A stretch of 64,000 nt of DNA, taken from the NCBI GenBank assembly GCA_965227095.1, contig CBDDFL010000002.1, positions 1,364,001-1,428,000 of the forward strand, written 5' to 3'. Shown here piece after piece: positions 18,525 through 26,848 of this stretch. The notes under the pieces were generated by a model. That model was not told the origin of the DNA. It saw only the letters and a list, made by a program, of their open reading frames with translations, and did not search any database. Within the stretch, counting starts at the first letter, position 1, and every line of letters starts with the position of its first letter. The stretch is from JANQMY01 sp965227095. GTDB lineage: Bacteria; Pseudomonadota; Alphaproteobacteria; JANQMY01. A program made the position numbers and the translations under genes.

Positions 18525-19258
18525 TGGGACAGAAAGTAAACCCAATCGGAATGCGGCTTGGCGTGAACCGCACCTGGGATTCACGCTGGTATGCGGATCG
18601 TCATGAATATGGCTCCCTGCTGCATGAAGACATCAAGATCCGCAAGATCTTGAAGAAGAAGCTGAAGCAAGCCGGTGTCGCGAAAATCGTCATCGAGCGC
18701 CCGCACAAGAAGTGCCGCGTGACCATCTATAGCGCACGTCCGGGTGTGGTGATCGGTAAGAAGGGTGCGGACATTGAAAAGCTGCGCAGTCAGCTGTCTC
18801 GCATTACGGACAGCGAAGTTCATTTGAACATCGTTGAGATCCGTAAGCCGGAAATTGACGCCACATTGATCGCGGACAACATCGCCCAGCAGTTGGAACG
18901 CCGCGTGATGTTCCGCCGGGCCATGAAGCGCGCGGTTCAATCCGCCATGCGTTTGGGCGCGGGCGGCATTCGGATCAATTGCGCGGGCCGTTTGAACGGT
19001 GCGGAAATTGCGCGGATGGAATGGTACCGCGAAGGCCGCGTGCCGCTTCACACGCTGCGTGCCGATATCGATTATGGCGTGGCCACGGCGTACACGGCGT
19101 ATGGCATTTGCGGCATCAAGGTTTGGGTGTTCAAGGGCGAGATCCTGGAACATGACCCAATGGCGCAAGATCGTCGGGCGCAGGAAGCGCAAGAAGGCGG
19201 ACGCCCGCCACAGGGTGGTCGCGGACCGCGCGGTGGCGCTGGAAAAGAAGCGGCTTAA
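18524..19258 (+). CDS. rpsC: 30S ribosomal protein S3
   Basis: 244 residues from the ATG at 18524 (MGQKVNPIGMRLGVNRTWDS). The frame is open further upstream but only as read-through within rplV. KH domain with the GVVIGKKGADIEKLR signature at about residues 66-80. The last 30 or so residues are Gly/Arg/Gln-rich (GGRPPQGGRGPRGGAGKEAA), a flexible tail. mRNA entry-channel protein. Confidence 0.98.
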   Translation: MGQKVNPIGMRLGVNRTWDSRWYADRHEYGSLLHEDIKIRKILKKKLKQAGVAKIVIERPHKKCRVTIYSARPGVVIGKKGADIEKLRSQLSRITDSEVHLNIVEIRKPEIDATLIADNIAQQLERRVMFRRAMKRAVQSAMRLGAGGIRINCAGRLNGAEIARMEWYREGRVPLHTLRADIDYGVATAYTAYGICGIKVWVFKGEILEHDPMAQDRRAQEAQEGGRPPQGGRGPRGGAGKEAA

Positions 19259-19298
19259 TCGTCGGTACAGAGATAACTTAGAATTTTGGTAAGAAGAC

Positions 19299-19715
19299 AT
19301 GTTACAGCCGAAACGAACAAAATTCCGGAAAGCGCATAAAGGGCGCATTCACGGAAACGCAAAAGGCGGCACAACGCTGAACTTTGGGGCGTATGGCTTG
19401 AAGGCAACGGAACCCTGCCGGGTGACGGCGCGCCAAATCGAAGCCGCGCGCCGGGCCATTACCCGTCACATGAAACGTGCCGGCCGTGTGTGGATCCGCA
19501 TCTTCCCGGATGTGCCGGTTTCCAAGAAGCCGACCGAAGTTCGGATGGGTAAAGGTAAGGGCTCGCCGGAATATTGGGCGGCGAAAGTAAAGCCTGGCCG
19601 GATCATGTTTGAAATTGATGGTGTGCCGAACCACGTGGCGCGGGAAGCGCTGCGGTTGGGTGCCGCGAAACTTCCGCTTGGCGTGCGCTTTGTGTCGCGC
19701 GTTGGCGATAACTAA
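19299..19715 (+). CDS. rplP: 50S ribosomal protein L16
   Basis: 138 residues, normal length. Close to the A-site and the target of peptide hydroxylation in some bacteria. Diagnostic MLQPKRTKFRKAHKGRIHG start and MGKGKGSPEYWAAKVKPGRI segment. 40 bp after rpsC. Confidence 0.99.
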   Translation: MLQPKRTKFRKAHKGRIHGNAKGGTTLNFGAYGLKATEPCRVTARQIEAARRAITRHMKRAGRVWIRIFPDVPVSKKPTEVRMGKGKGSPEYWAAKVKPGRIMFEIDGVPNHVAREALRLGAAKLPLGVRFVSRVGDN

Positions 19716-19738
19716 ACCAAGAAGACCGGAGAGCCGTC

Positions 19739-19963
19739 GTGAATAAAGACGAAAAGTCGAGCGAACTCAGAGGCATGACGCCGGATCAGCTTGAAGACAA
19801 GCTGAAGTCTCTGAAAAAGGAACAGTTTAACCTTCGTTTTCAGGGCGCCACCGGTCAGCTGGAAGGCACCGCACGGATCAAGGAGGCGCGCCGCGCCGTG
19901 GCCCGTGTGAAGACCATCTTGAACGAAAAGAAAGCAGCCGACGCCGCTGCCTCGAATAACTAA
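19739..19963 (+). CDS. rpmC: 50S ribosomal protein L29
   Basis: 74 residues from a GTG start at 19739 with GGAG about 9 bases upstream. The helical hairpin ELRGMTPDQLEDKL...LKKEQFNLRFQ and the ARIKEARRAVARVKTIL helix are the family signature. Tunnel-exit protein. The C-terminus extends slightly beyond the 63-residue E. coli protein with an Ala-rich stretch. Confidence 0.96.
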   Translation: MNKDEKSSELRGMTPDQLEDKLKSLKKEQFNLRFQGATGQLEGTARIKEARRAVARVKTILNEKKAADAAASNN

Positions 19964-19974
19964 GGAACGAACAG

Positions 19975-20208
19975 ATGCCAAAACGCATTCTTCAGGGGGT
20001 GGTCGTCAGCGACAAAACGGACAAGACCGTGGTGGTCCGGGTAGAGCGGCGCTTTACCCATCCGGTGTTCCAAAAGACGGTTCGTCGCGCGAAGAAATAT
20101 CACGCGCATGACGAAGGCAATGTGAAGAAAGAGGGCGATGTGGTGCGCATTCAGGAATGCAAGCCCATTTCCAAAACGAAACGATGGGAAGTCATTGGCG
20201 ACGGTTGA
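19975..20208 (+). CDS. rpsQ: 30S ribosomal protein S17
   Basis: 77 residues. OB-fold primary rRNA-binding protein. Sequence PKRILQGVVVSDKTDKTVVVRVERR and IQECKPISKTKRW are typical. It is the last gene of the S10 part; a 70-bp gap with a hairpin follows before rplN. Confidence 0.98.
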   Translation: MPKRILQGVVVSDKTDKTVVVRVERRFTHPVFQKTVRRAKKYHAHDEGNVKKEGDVVRIQECKPISKTKRWEVIGDG

Positions 20209-20216
20209 TCCTGTCT

Positions 20217-20243
20217 GCGCCCAAATTTGTCGATTTGGTGCGC
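20217..20243 (+). other. Hairpin at the S10/spc junction
   Basis: Between rpsQ and rplN, GCGC-CCAAAT (20217-20226) pairs with ATTTGG-T-GCGC (20233-20243) across a six-base loop, with one bulged T. No T-tract follows, so it is not a classical terminator. It is a candidate RNA processing or regulatory site separating the two clusters. Confidence 0.6.
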
Positions 20244-20278
20244 GACGGACGAGCCCCCAAAAGTATTGAGGTTCAGCG

Positions 20279-20647
20279 ATGATACAAATGCAATCCAGAT
20301 TAGATGTTGCTGACAATTCGGGCGCGCGCAGTGTCATGTGCATCAAGGTGCTTGGCGGCTCCAAGCGCAAATATGCCAGCGTCGGTGACATCATCGTCGT
20401 CAGCGTGAAAGACGCGATCCCCCGCGGCCGCGTGAAAAAAGGTGACGTGCTGAAGGCCGTCATCGTGCGCACCGCAAAAGACATTCGCCGCGCAGACGGC
20501 AGCGTCATTCGGTTCGACCGGAACGCCGCTGTTTTGGTGAACAACCAAGGCGAACCGATCGGCACACGGATCTTTGGCCCGGTAACCCGCGAACTGCGTG
20601 CCAAGAACCACATGAAAATCGTGTCGCTTGCCCCAGAGGTGTTGTGA
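20279..20647 (+). CDS. rplN: 50S ribosomal protein L14
   Basis: 122 residues, standard length. MIQMQSRLDVADNSGARSVMCIKVLGGSKRKYA is the family signature. Forms inter-subunit bridges. First gene of the spc part, whose stop overlaps the rplX start (TGATG). Confidence 0.99.
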   Translation: MIQMQSRLDVADNSGARSVMCIKVLGGSKRKYASVGDIIVVSVKDAIPRGRVKKGDVLKAVIVRTAKDIRRADGSVIRFDRNAAVLVNNQGEPIGTRIFGPVTRELRAKNHMKIVSLAPEVL

Positions 20648-20970
20648 TGGCTACGAAATTGAAAATCAAAAAGGGCGACAAGGTGATCGTCCTCACGGGC
20701 AAGGACAAAGGCAAAAAAGGCGATGTGCTGCGCGTGTTCCCGGAAAAGAACCGTGCGATCGTGCAAGGCGTGAACATTGTGCAACGCCATCAAGCACAGA
20801 CCCAGCGCCAGCAAGGCGGGATCGTCCGCAAGGAAGCATCGATCCATATTTCGAACTTGGCCCATGTGGACCCCAAGTCCGGCGATGCCACGCGCGTTGG
20901 CTTTAAGACACTCGAAGACGGCCGCAAGGTTCGCTTCGCAAAATCATCAGGAGAAGTGATCGATGTCTGA
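20647..20970 (+). CDS. rplX: 50S ribosomal protein L24
   Basis: 107 residues from the ATG at 20647; a GTG directly upstream is also in frame but the ATG fits the family start MATKLKIKKGDKVIVLTGKD. KOW motif KGKKGDVLRVFPEKN. Assembly initiator of the 50S subunit. The 3' end overlaps rplE by 8 bases. Confidence 0.98.
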   Translation: MATKLKIKKGDKVIVLTGKDKGKKGDVLRVFPEKNRAIVQGVNIVQRHQAQTQRQQGGIVRKEASIHISNLAHVDPKSGDATRVGFKTLEDGRKVRFAKSSGEVIDV

Positions 20971-21520
20971 GGCAAGCTATGTGCCACGGATGAAGACCCA
21001 TTACTTGGATTCCATTCGTCCGTCATTGATTGAAAAGTTCAATTATAAGAACCCCATGATGGTTCCCAAGGTTGAGAAAGTAGTTCTCAACATGGGTGTG
21101 GGCGAAGCGGTTGGCGATTCCAAAAAGGTAAAGTCGGCGGTCGAGGCGTTGACCTTGATCTCCGGTCAGAAGCCGGTGGTGACCAAAGCCAAGAAATCCA
21201 TCGCGACGTTTAAAGTGCGCGAAGGCATGCCCATTGGCGCGAAGGTAACGTTGCGCCGGAACCACATGTTCGAATTCTTGGATCGTTTGGTGACAGTTGC
21301 CTTGCCGCGGGTACGGGACTTCCGTGGACTGAATGGCAAGAGCTTCGATGGCCGCGGCAACTATGCCATGGGCCTGAAGGAACACATCGTGTTCCCGGAA
21401 ATCAATTACGACGATGTCGACACCATTTGGGGCATGGACATCATTGTGTGCACATCAGCGGAAACGGATGACGAAGCGCGCGAATTGCTGCGCGGCTTTA
21501 AATTCCCGTTTTCGAATTAG
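20963..21520 (+). CDS. rplE: 50S ribosomal protein L5
   Basis: 185 residues. Binds 5S rRNA. The conserved VPKVEKVVLNMGVGEAV, GQKPVVTKAKKSIATFKVREGMPIG and FRGLNGKSFDGRGNYAMG segments are all present. RBS AGGAG lies inside the end of rplX, so the two are coupled. Confidence 0.99.
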   Translation: MSEASYVPRMKTHYLDSIRPSLIEKFNYKNPMMVPKVEKVVLNMGVGEAVGDSKKVKSAVEALTLISGQKPVVTKAKKSIATFKVREGMPIGAKVTLRRNHMFEFLDRLVTVALPRVRDFRGLNGKSFDGRGNYAMGLKEHIVFPEINYDDVDTIWGMDIIVCTSAETDDEARELLRGFKFPFSN

Positions 21521-21553
21521 GACAGTTGCCGGTTAGGCATCAGGAGGACGAAC

Positions 21554-21859
21554 GTGGCTAAGAAAAGTTCGATTGAACGTGACAAGAAGCGCCGGAAAAT
21601 GGCGAAGCAGACGGCGTCTCGCCGCGAGCGGTTGCGCGCGATTGCGAATGACCAAACGCTGCCGCCGGAAGAACGGTTTGCAGCACGTTTGAAATTGGCG
21701 CAACTGCCGCGCAATTCATCGCCGACCCGTATCCGTAATCGGTGTGAAGTAACCGGCCGTCCGCGCGGCTATTATCGGAAGCTGCGCATGTCACGTATTG
21801 CGCTTCGCGAATTGGCGTCGTCAGGACAGATTCCTGGCATGGTCAAGTCGAGCTGGTAG
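21554..21859 (+). CDS. rpsN: 30S ribosomal protein S14 (zinc-free form)
   Basis: 101 residues from a GTG start at 21554 with AGGAGG upstream. Only one cysteine is present, so this is the long zinc-independent form rather than the 61-residue zinc-ribbon form. Conserved NRCEVTGRPRGYYRKLRMSRIALRELA near the C-terminus. Confidence 0.98.
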   Translation: MAKKSSIERDKKRRKMAKQTASRRERLRAIANDQTLPPEERFAARLKLAQLPRNSSPTRIRNRCEVTGRPRGYYRKLRMSRIALRELASSGQIPGMVKSSW

Positions 21860-21870
21860 GAGACCGACAT

Positions 21871-22269
21871 ATGTCAATGACCGATCCATTAGGGGATATG
21901 CTCACCCGCATCCGTAACGCGCAAATGCGCGGCAAGTCCGTGGTGAACACGCCGGCGTCGAAGCTGCGCCGCCGCGTCTTGGACGTTCTGGAATCAGAAG
22001 GGTTCATTCGTGGGTACACGGAAGTGGAACATGCGGGCAATAAGCCGGAAATCGAAATCTCTCTGAAGTATTTCGAAGGCCGCCCGGTGATCAAGGAAAT
22101 CAAACGCATCTCAAAACCTGGCCGCCGTGTGTATTCCCCGGCGTCGGACCTGCCGCGGATCGGCAACGGTCTTGGTATTGCGATCGTGTCGACGCCCAAA
22201 GGTGTCATGTCGGATTCAGTTGCCCGCGACAACAATGTGGGCGGTGAGGTTCTGTGCCAGGTCTTCTAA
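21871..22269 (+). CDS. rpsH: 30S ribosomal protein S8
   Basis: 132 residues. MTDPLGDMLTRIRNAQ start and the GIAIVSTPKGVMSD...GGEVLCQVF C-terminus are diagnostic. In E. coli S8 represses the spc operon by binding the L5 mRNA region; this was not tested here. Confidence 0.99.
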   Translation: MSMTDPLGDMLTRIRNAQMRGKSVVNTPASKLRRRVLDVLESEGFIRGYTEVEHAGNKPEIEISLKYFEGRPVIKEIKRISKPGRRVYSPASDLPRIGNGLGIAIVSTPKGVMSDSVARDNNVGGEVLCQVF

Positions 22270-22306
22270 GGCTTGGGATTGGATGAGAACAACAAGGACA
22301 TAAGTG

Positions 22307-22840
22307 ATGTCTCGCATTGGTAAAAAAGCGATCCCTGTTCCAAGTGGTGTGACCGTCACGCTCGATGGGCAGAACGTGAAAGTCAAAGGCTCTAAGGGTG
22401 AGCTGGATTTGACCTTGGTGGACGACGTAACGATCGAGCAGGGCGATGACGGCTTGAAAGTTGAGCCGCGCAATGACACGAAGCGTGCCCGGTCCATGTG
22501 GGGCATGAGCCGCACCTTGGTCGCCAATATGATCACCGGTGTGTCGGACGGGTTTATCCGTGAACTGGAAATCAACGGCGTTGGCTACCGCGCGCAGATG
22601 AAGGGCAAGGACCTTCAGTTGCAGCTTGGCTTCAGCCACGAAGTTTTGTTCCCGGTACCGGACGGCATCAAAATCGAATGTGAGAAAAACACGCAGATCA
22701 AAATCAGCGGCATCGACAAACAACAAGTCGGTCAGGTTGCTGCCAAGATCCGCGCCTATCGCCCACCGGAGCCTTACAAAGGCAAAGGTGTTAAGTACGC
22801 TGACGAATATATCTTCCGTAAAGAAGGTAAGAAGAAATAA
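22307..22840 (+). CDS. rplF: 50S ribosomal protein L6
   Basis: 177 residues from the ATG at 22307 (MSRIGKKAIPVPSGVTV); a GTG one codon before is less likely. C-terminal signature PEPYKGKGVKYADEYIFRKEGKK is present. Lies near the sarcin-ricin loop and factor-binding site. Confidence 0.99.
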   Translation: MSRIGKKAIPVPSGVTVTLDGQNVKVKGSKGELDLTLVDDVTIEQGDDGLKVEPRNDTKRARSMWGMSRTLVANMITGVSDGFIRELEINGVGYRAQMKGKDLQLQLGFSHEVLFPVPDGIKIECEKNTQIKISGIDKQQVGQVAAKIRAYRPPEPYKGKGVKYADEYIFRKEGKKK

Positions 22841-22855
22841 CGCAGGCATTGTGAG

Positions 22856-23218
22856 ATGGATAAAAGCACAAAGCTCTTTAATCGACGGAAAAACCGGGTT
22901 CGGAATTCCCTTGCGAAGTCCAACAAAGGACGTCCTCGGCTGTCTATCTACCGGTCGTCGAAAAATATTTATGCCCAGGTCATTGATGATGTAGAGGGAC
23001 GCACCCTCGCATCCGCATCGACCATGGAAAAAGAAATGCGCGAAAAAATTGCGTATGGCGGCAACAAAGAAGCGGCTGCCGAAATAGGCAAGATGATCGC
23101 GGAACGCGCTGTGAAAGCGGGCGTTGACAAAGTGGTGTTCGACCGGGGTGCCTATCTGTACCACGGACGGGTAAAGGCGCTGGCGGATGCTGCGCGTGAA
23201 GCTGGCTTAACCTTTTAA
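22856..23218 (+). CDS. rplR: 50S ribosomal protein L18
   Basis: 120 residues. 5S rRNA-binding protein. Start LFNRRKNRVRNSLAKSNKGRPRLSIYRSSKNIYAQVIDD and the C-terminal VVFDRGAYLYHGRVKALADAAREAGL are typical. 15 bp after rplF. Confidence 0.98.
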   Translation: MDKSTKLFNRRKNRVRNSLAKSNKGRPRLSIYRSSKNIYAQVIDDVEGRTLASASTMEKEMREKIAYGGNKEAAAEIGKMIAERAVKAGVDKVVFDRGAYLYHGRVKALADAAREAGLTF

Positions 23219-23229
23219 GGAACGGAATC

Positions 23230-23781
23230 GTGGCACGAGGCGATAATCGCGAAGAACGCGATAGTGAATTTGTAGACAAACTGGTTGCCATCAACCGCGT
23301 GGCGAAAGTGGTGAAGGGCGGACGCCGGTTCGGCTTCGCGGCGCTCGTCGTGGTAGGCGATCAGCGCGGCCGCGTCGGCTTTGGCCATGGTAAGGCCCGC
23401 GAGGTGCCGGAAGCCGTGCGCAAAGCAACGGAAAGCGCCAAGCGCTCCATGATCCGTGTGCCCCTTCGGGAAGGCCGGACCTTGCACCATGATGTGAAGG
23501 GCCGTCACGGCGCCGGTAAAGTTGTTCTGCGGGCAGCACCAACGGGGACGGGCATCATTGCCGGTGGTCCGATGCGCGCTGTGTTTGAAACGCTGGGCGT
23601 TCATGATGTGGTGGCGAAGTCTGTGGGCTCGTCCAACCCCTACAACATGATCCAAGCCACGTTCGATGCGCTGAAAAGCTCTTACTCTCCACGCACCATT
23701 GCGGCAAAGCGCGGCAAGAAAGTGGGCGAGATCGTGGCGCGCCGTGGTGAAGCTGTGACGGAATACGGCGCCGACGCTTAA
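23230..23781 (+). CDS. rpsE: 30S ribosomal protein S5
   Basis: 183 residues from a GTG start with AAGGAAC upstream. The N-terminal DSRM-like part (FVDKLVAINRVAKVVKGGRRF) and the C-terminal domain (RAVFETLGVHDVVAKSVGSSNPYNM) are complete. Ribosomal fidelity protein; the loop linked to spectinomycin resistance shows no deletion. Confidence 0.99.
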   Translation: MARGDNREERDSEFVDKLVAINRVAKVVKGGRRFGFAALVVVGDQRGRVGFGHGKAREVPEAVRKATESAKRSMIRVPLREGRTLHHDVKGRHGAGKVVLRAAPTGTGIIAGGPMRAVFETLGVHDVVAKSVGSSNPYNMIQATFDALKSSYSPRTIAAKRGKKVGEIVARRGEAVTEYGADA

Positions 23782-23810
23782 GGCGCGGTCTCTGATTAGG
23801 GAACAAAACA

Positions 23811-24005
23811 ATGGCCGAGAAGAAGACGCTAAAAGTGAAGCAGACCGGAAGCCCGATCCGCCGCACCAAAGATCAACGGGCAACCTTGATCGGACTTGGC
23901 TTGAACAAGATGAACCGGGTGTCCGAACTGGAAGACACACCATCTGTGCGGGGCATGATCCGCAAAGTGGGCCACTTGGTTGAAATTATTGAAGAGGGTG
24001 CATAG
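23811..24005 (+). CDS. rpmD: 50S ribosomal protein L30
   Basis: 64 residues. LKVKQTGSPIRRTKDQRATLIGLGLNKMNRVSELEDTPSVRGMI is the family signature. The stop codon is the first base of a long hairpin. Confidence 0.97.
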   Translation: MAEKKTLKVKQTGSPIRRTKDQRATLIGLGLNKMNRVSELEDTPSVRGMIRKVGHLVEIIEEGA

Positions 24006-24056
24006 GTAACCTAAACGCTTTGGCGCCGCTTTCGGGACCGCGCCAGCCAGGTTACC
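24005..24056 (+). other. Nested hairpin between rpmD and rplO
   Basis: Outer arms GGTAACCT (24005-24012) and AGGTTACC (24049-24056) are perfect complements. Inside them TGGCGC (24021-24026) pairs with GCGCCA (24040-24045). The 89-bp gap is the largest inside the spc cluster. There is no T-tract, so read-through into rplO is expected. A role in processing or in autoregulation by a ribosomal protein is an inference. Confidence 0.6.
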
Positions 24057-24094
24057 GCCCCACCGATGAAGATGTGATTTGAAGGGCGAACGAG

Positions 24095-24655
24095 ATGAAG
24101 CTCAATCAGCTTTCCGATAATAAAGGTGCACGCAAGACACGCGTTCGCGTGGGCCGGGGCGTGGGCTCGGGTAAGGGCAAGACCGCCGCACGCGGTGTGA
24201 AGGGGCAGAAGTCTCGGTCGGGCGTTTCCATCAACGGCTTTGAGGGCGGGCAAATGCCGGTCCATATGCGCCTGCCGAAGCGTGGTTTCAGAAAGCCTAA
24301 CCCATTGAAATACGCCGAGCTGAATGTGGGCCGCCTGCAGCAAGCCATTGAAGCGGGCCGCGTCGATGCGTCCTCGCCCATCACGGAACAAGGCCTTGTG
24401 GATGCGGGTGTGATCCGCCGCTTGAAAGACGGTGTTCGTCTTCTCGGTAATGGCAAGATCGGCACGAAAGTGGACATTTCCGTCACGGGCGCCAGCAAAA
24501 CCGCGATCAGCGCCGTCGAAGGGGCGGGCGGATCCGTCACGATCCTGCCGCCGAAGCGGGTGCCGCAGCCAGGACCCAAAGAGCGCAAGCCGGCGGATAA
24601 ATCCAACAAGAACTCCGACGGTAAACGCGGAAAGAAAAAAGCCGCGGCCGCGTAA
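24095..24655 (+). CDS. rplO: 50S ribosomal protein L15 with basic C-terminal tail
   Basis: 186 residues against 144 in E. coli. The N-terminal GARKTRVRVGRGVGSGKGKTAARGVKGQ and the central GFEGGQMPVHMRLPKRGF are typical. The extra 40 residues are Lys/Asn/Pro-rich (RKPADKSNKNSDGKRGKKKAAAA), a flexible tail seen in several alphaproteobacteria. Located just before secY, as usual. Confidence 0.98.
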   Translation: MKLNQLSDNKGARKTRVRVGRGVGSGKGKTAARGVKGQKSRSGVSINGFEGGQMPVHMRLPKRGFRKPNPLKYAELNVGRLQQAIEAGRVDASSPITEQGLVDAGVIRRLKDGVRLLGNGKIGTKVDISVTGASKTAISAVEGAGGSVTILPPKRVPQPGPKERKPADKSNKNSDGKRGKKKAAAA

Positions 24656-24696
24656 GCGATAGACCAAATTTGGGGAAGGGCCTCACGGTAGATTAG

Positions 24697-26043
24697 ATGG
24701 CTTCAGCAGCAGAACAACTCGCCGCCAATATTAATTTCTCGTCTTTTGCCAAGGCGGAAGAGCTGAAGAAGCGGCTGTGGTTCACGCTGGGCGCCTTGGT
24801 GATTTATCGCATCGGCACCTATATCCCGCTGCCGGGCATCGACCCGGTGGCCTACGCCCAAGCTTTCCAAAATTTGCAGGCGGGCATTGGCGGCATGGTG
24901 AATATTTTCACCGGCGGCGCCGTGGAGCGCATGGCGATCTTTGCGCTCAACATCATGCCCTATATTTCGGCGTCGATTATCATTCAGTTGATGACGGCTG
25001 TGTCGCCCCATCTTGAGCAGCTCAAGAAAGAGGGCGAGCAAGGCCGTAAGAAGATCAATCAGTACACACGGTACGGCACGGTGCTGTTGGCCACTGTTCA
25101 AGGGTTTGGCATCGCCATTGGTCTTGAAGCCAGTAATGTGGCGGTGGATCCGGGGCCGTTCTTCCGCCTCACGACCGTGGTTACCCTGGTTGGGGGCACG
25201 GTCTTTTTGATGTGGCTCGGTGAACAGGTCACGGCGCGCGGTGTGGGCAACGGTATTTCGTTGATCATTTTCGCCGGTATCGTGGCCGAGATGCCCCGGG
25301 CTCTCTTCACGACCTTGCAACAGGGCGCGACCGGTCAATTGTCCACCGGCATCATCATTCTCGTCCTCATCATGATCGTGTTGGTGATTACAACAGTTGT
25401 GTTTGTGGAACGGGCGCAGCGACGAATACCCATTCAGTATCCGAAGCGACAGGTGGGTAACCGCATGTTTGGGGGCGACAGCTCGCATCTGCCGCTCAAG
25501 ATCAACACCGCCGGTGTGATTCCGCCGATCTTTGCATCTTCTTTGTTGCTTTTGCCGGCAACGGCAGCGGGCTTGATCGTAACCGGGGGCGATTCAGGCA
25601 ATGAATGGCTGCAGACCATCGTGCTCTATCTGGGCCGTGGCCAGCCGCTCTATCTGGCGCTATACGCCTTCCTGATCATTTTCTTCTGCTTTTTCTACAC
25701 GGCCATCGTGTTCAACCCGGAAGACACGGCTGATAATTTGAAGAAATACGGCGGTTTTGTTCCTGGCATCCGGCCAGGTGCGCGCACGGCGGAATTCCTC
25801 GACCGAACGCTGACCCGTTTGACGGTGGTCGGGTCGATCTATCTGACAGCTGTGTGTTTGTTACCGGAATTGCTGACATCGCAAGGCGGGGGCGGTGGCT
25901 ATCTGGTGTTCTTTGGCGGTACCTCATTGCTGATCGTGGTGACCGTGACCATGGACACCGTGGCACAAATTCAAAGCCATCTCTTGGCCCATCAATATGA
26001 AGGGCTGATCAAGAAATCGAAACTTCGGGGGGCGCGACGTTGA
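24697..26043 (+). CDS. secY: Protein translocase subunit SecY
   Basis: 448-residue channel of the Sec translocon with ten predicted membrane segments. Signatures include RIGTYIPLPGID in the N-terminal region, ALNIMPYISASIIIQLM, GNGISLIIFAGIVAEMP and the C-terminal GLIKKSKLRGARR. Its stop overlaps the adk TTG start, so adk is translationally coupled to it. Confidence 0.99.
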   Translation: MASAAEQLAANINFSSFAKAEELKKRLWFTLGALVIYRIGTYIPLPGIDPVAYAQAFQNLQAGIGGMVNIFTGGAVERMAIFALNIMPYISASIIIQLMTAVSPHLEQLKKEGEQGRKKINQYTRYGTVLLATVQGFGIAIGLEASNVAVDPGPFFRLTTVVTLVGGTVFLMWLGEQVTARGVGNGISLIIFAGIVAEMPRALFTTLQQGATGQLSTGIIILVLIMIVLVITTVVFVERAQRRIPIQYPKRQVGNRMFGGDSSHLPLKINTAGVIPPIFASSLLLLPATAAGLIVTGGDSGNEWLQTIVLYLGRGQPLYLALYAFLIIFFCFFYTAIVFNPEDTADNLKKYGGFVPGIRPGARTAEFLDRTLTRLTVVGSIYLTAVCLLPELLTSQGGGGGYLVFFGGTSLLIVVTVTMDTVAQIQSHLLAHQYEGLIKKSKLRGARR

Positions 26044-26690
26044 GATTGATCTTTCTAGGACCTCCAGGTGCCGGTAAAGGCACCCAGGCCCAACGCATTG
26101 CCGACGACTACACCATTCCCCAGCTTTCCACGGGCGATATGCTGCGCGCGGCGGTGGCGGATGGCACCGAAGTGGGTAAAAAAGCCAAGCCCATCATGGA
26201 ACGGGGCGACCTGGTGCCGGATGAGATTGTCGTGGGCATTATTGACGAACGCCTCGGCAATCCGGACTGCGCGAGGGGCTTCATTTTAGACGGATTTCCG
26301 CGCAATACGGCTCAGGCACAGGCCTTGGACAAGGTGCTGGAAGCCCGCGGCATGGAACTGGACAAGGTCGTCGAGCTGAAAGTGGATGATGAAGCGCTGG
26401 TGGCGCGCATCACAGGCCGCTTTACCTGCGGCAATTGCGGCGAGGGGTACCACGACACCTTCAAAAAGCCCGCAAAAGAAGGGGTTTGTGACCGTTGCGG
26501 CCACACGGAATTCAAGCGCCGGGCCGACGACAATGAAGAGACGGTACGCAGCCGTTTAGAGGTTTATCACCGGGAAACCGCCCCGTTATTGGCCTATTAC
26601 GGGGATCAATCGAAGGTTCAGTCGGTTGATGGCATGGCCGATATTGATGAAGTGACGCGCCAGATTAAAGCCGTTTTGGAGAACGCTTGA
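26040..26690 (+). CDS. adk: Adenylate kinase (zinc-LID type)
   Basis: 216 residues from a TTG start that overlaps the secY stop; this is the only start that gives the family N-terminus MRLIFLGPPGAGKGTQAQ. P-loop GPPGAGKGT at residues 7-15, and the DGFPRN motif. The LID carries two CXXC pairs (CGNC...CDRC), so it should bind structural zinc. Interconverts ATP + AMP and 2 ADP. Its position between secY and rpsM is common in bacteria. Confidence 0.98.
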   Translation: MRLIFLGPPGAGKGTQAQRIADDYTIPQLSTGDMLRAAVADGTEVGKKAKPIMERGDLVPDEIVVGIIDERLGNPDCARGFILDGFPRNTAQAQALDKVLEARGMELDKVVELKVDDEALVARITGRFTCGNCGEGYHDTFKKPAKEGVCDRCGHTEFKRRADDNEETVRSRLEVYHRETAPLLAYYGDQSKVQSVDGMADIDEVTRQIKAVLENA

Positions 26691-26694
26691 ATGG

Positions 26695-26722
26695 TTGACT
26701 GGAGCCGAACTTTTCCTATAAT
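26695..26722 (+). promoter_or_regulatory. Promoter of the rpsM-rpoA-rplQ unit
   Basis: -35 TTGACT (26695-26700), a 16-bp spacer, and a perfect consensus -10 TATAAT (26717-26722), only a few bases after the adk stop. The transcript would carry a leader of about 120 bases before rpsM. The leader ends with the RBS AGGAGAG and contains a run of seven T residues near 26803, but I could not establish an attenuator. Confidence 0.82.
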
Positions 26723-26848
26723 CCGCCGCTTCGCGAATGATGCAAACGGCGTAAAGGGATTCGATCTGTTGGGGGACACACCCGATAGAGCGAAGTCTCT
26801 GTTTTTTTGTGCATGAACACGCGAAGCAATTAATCAGGAGAGACCGCC

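Noticed and set aside
26728..26820. Attenuator in the rpsM leader (CTTCGC...GCGAAG and a run of seven T residues)
   Set aside because: The complementary arms are far apart and I could not build a convincing terminator stem next to the T run.
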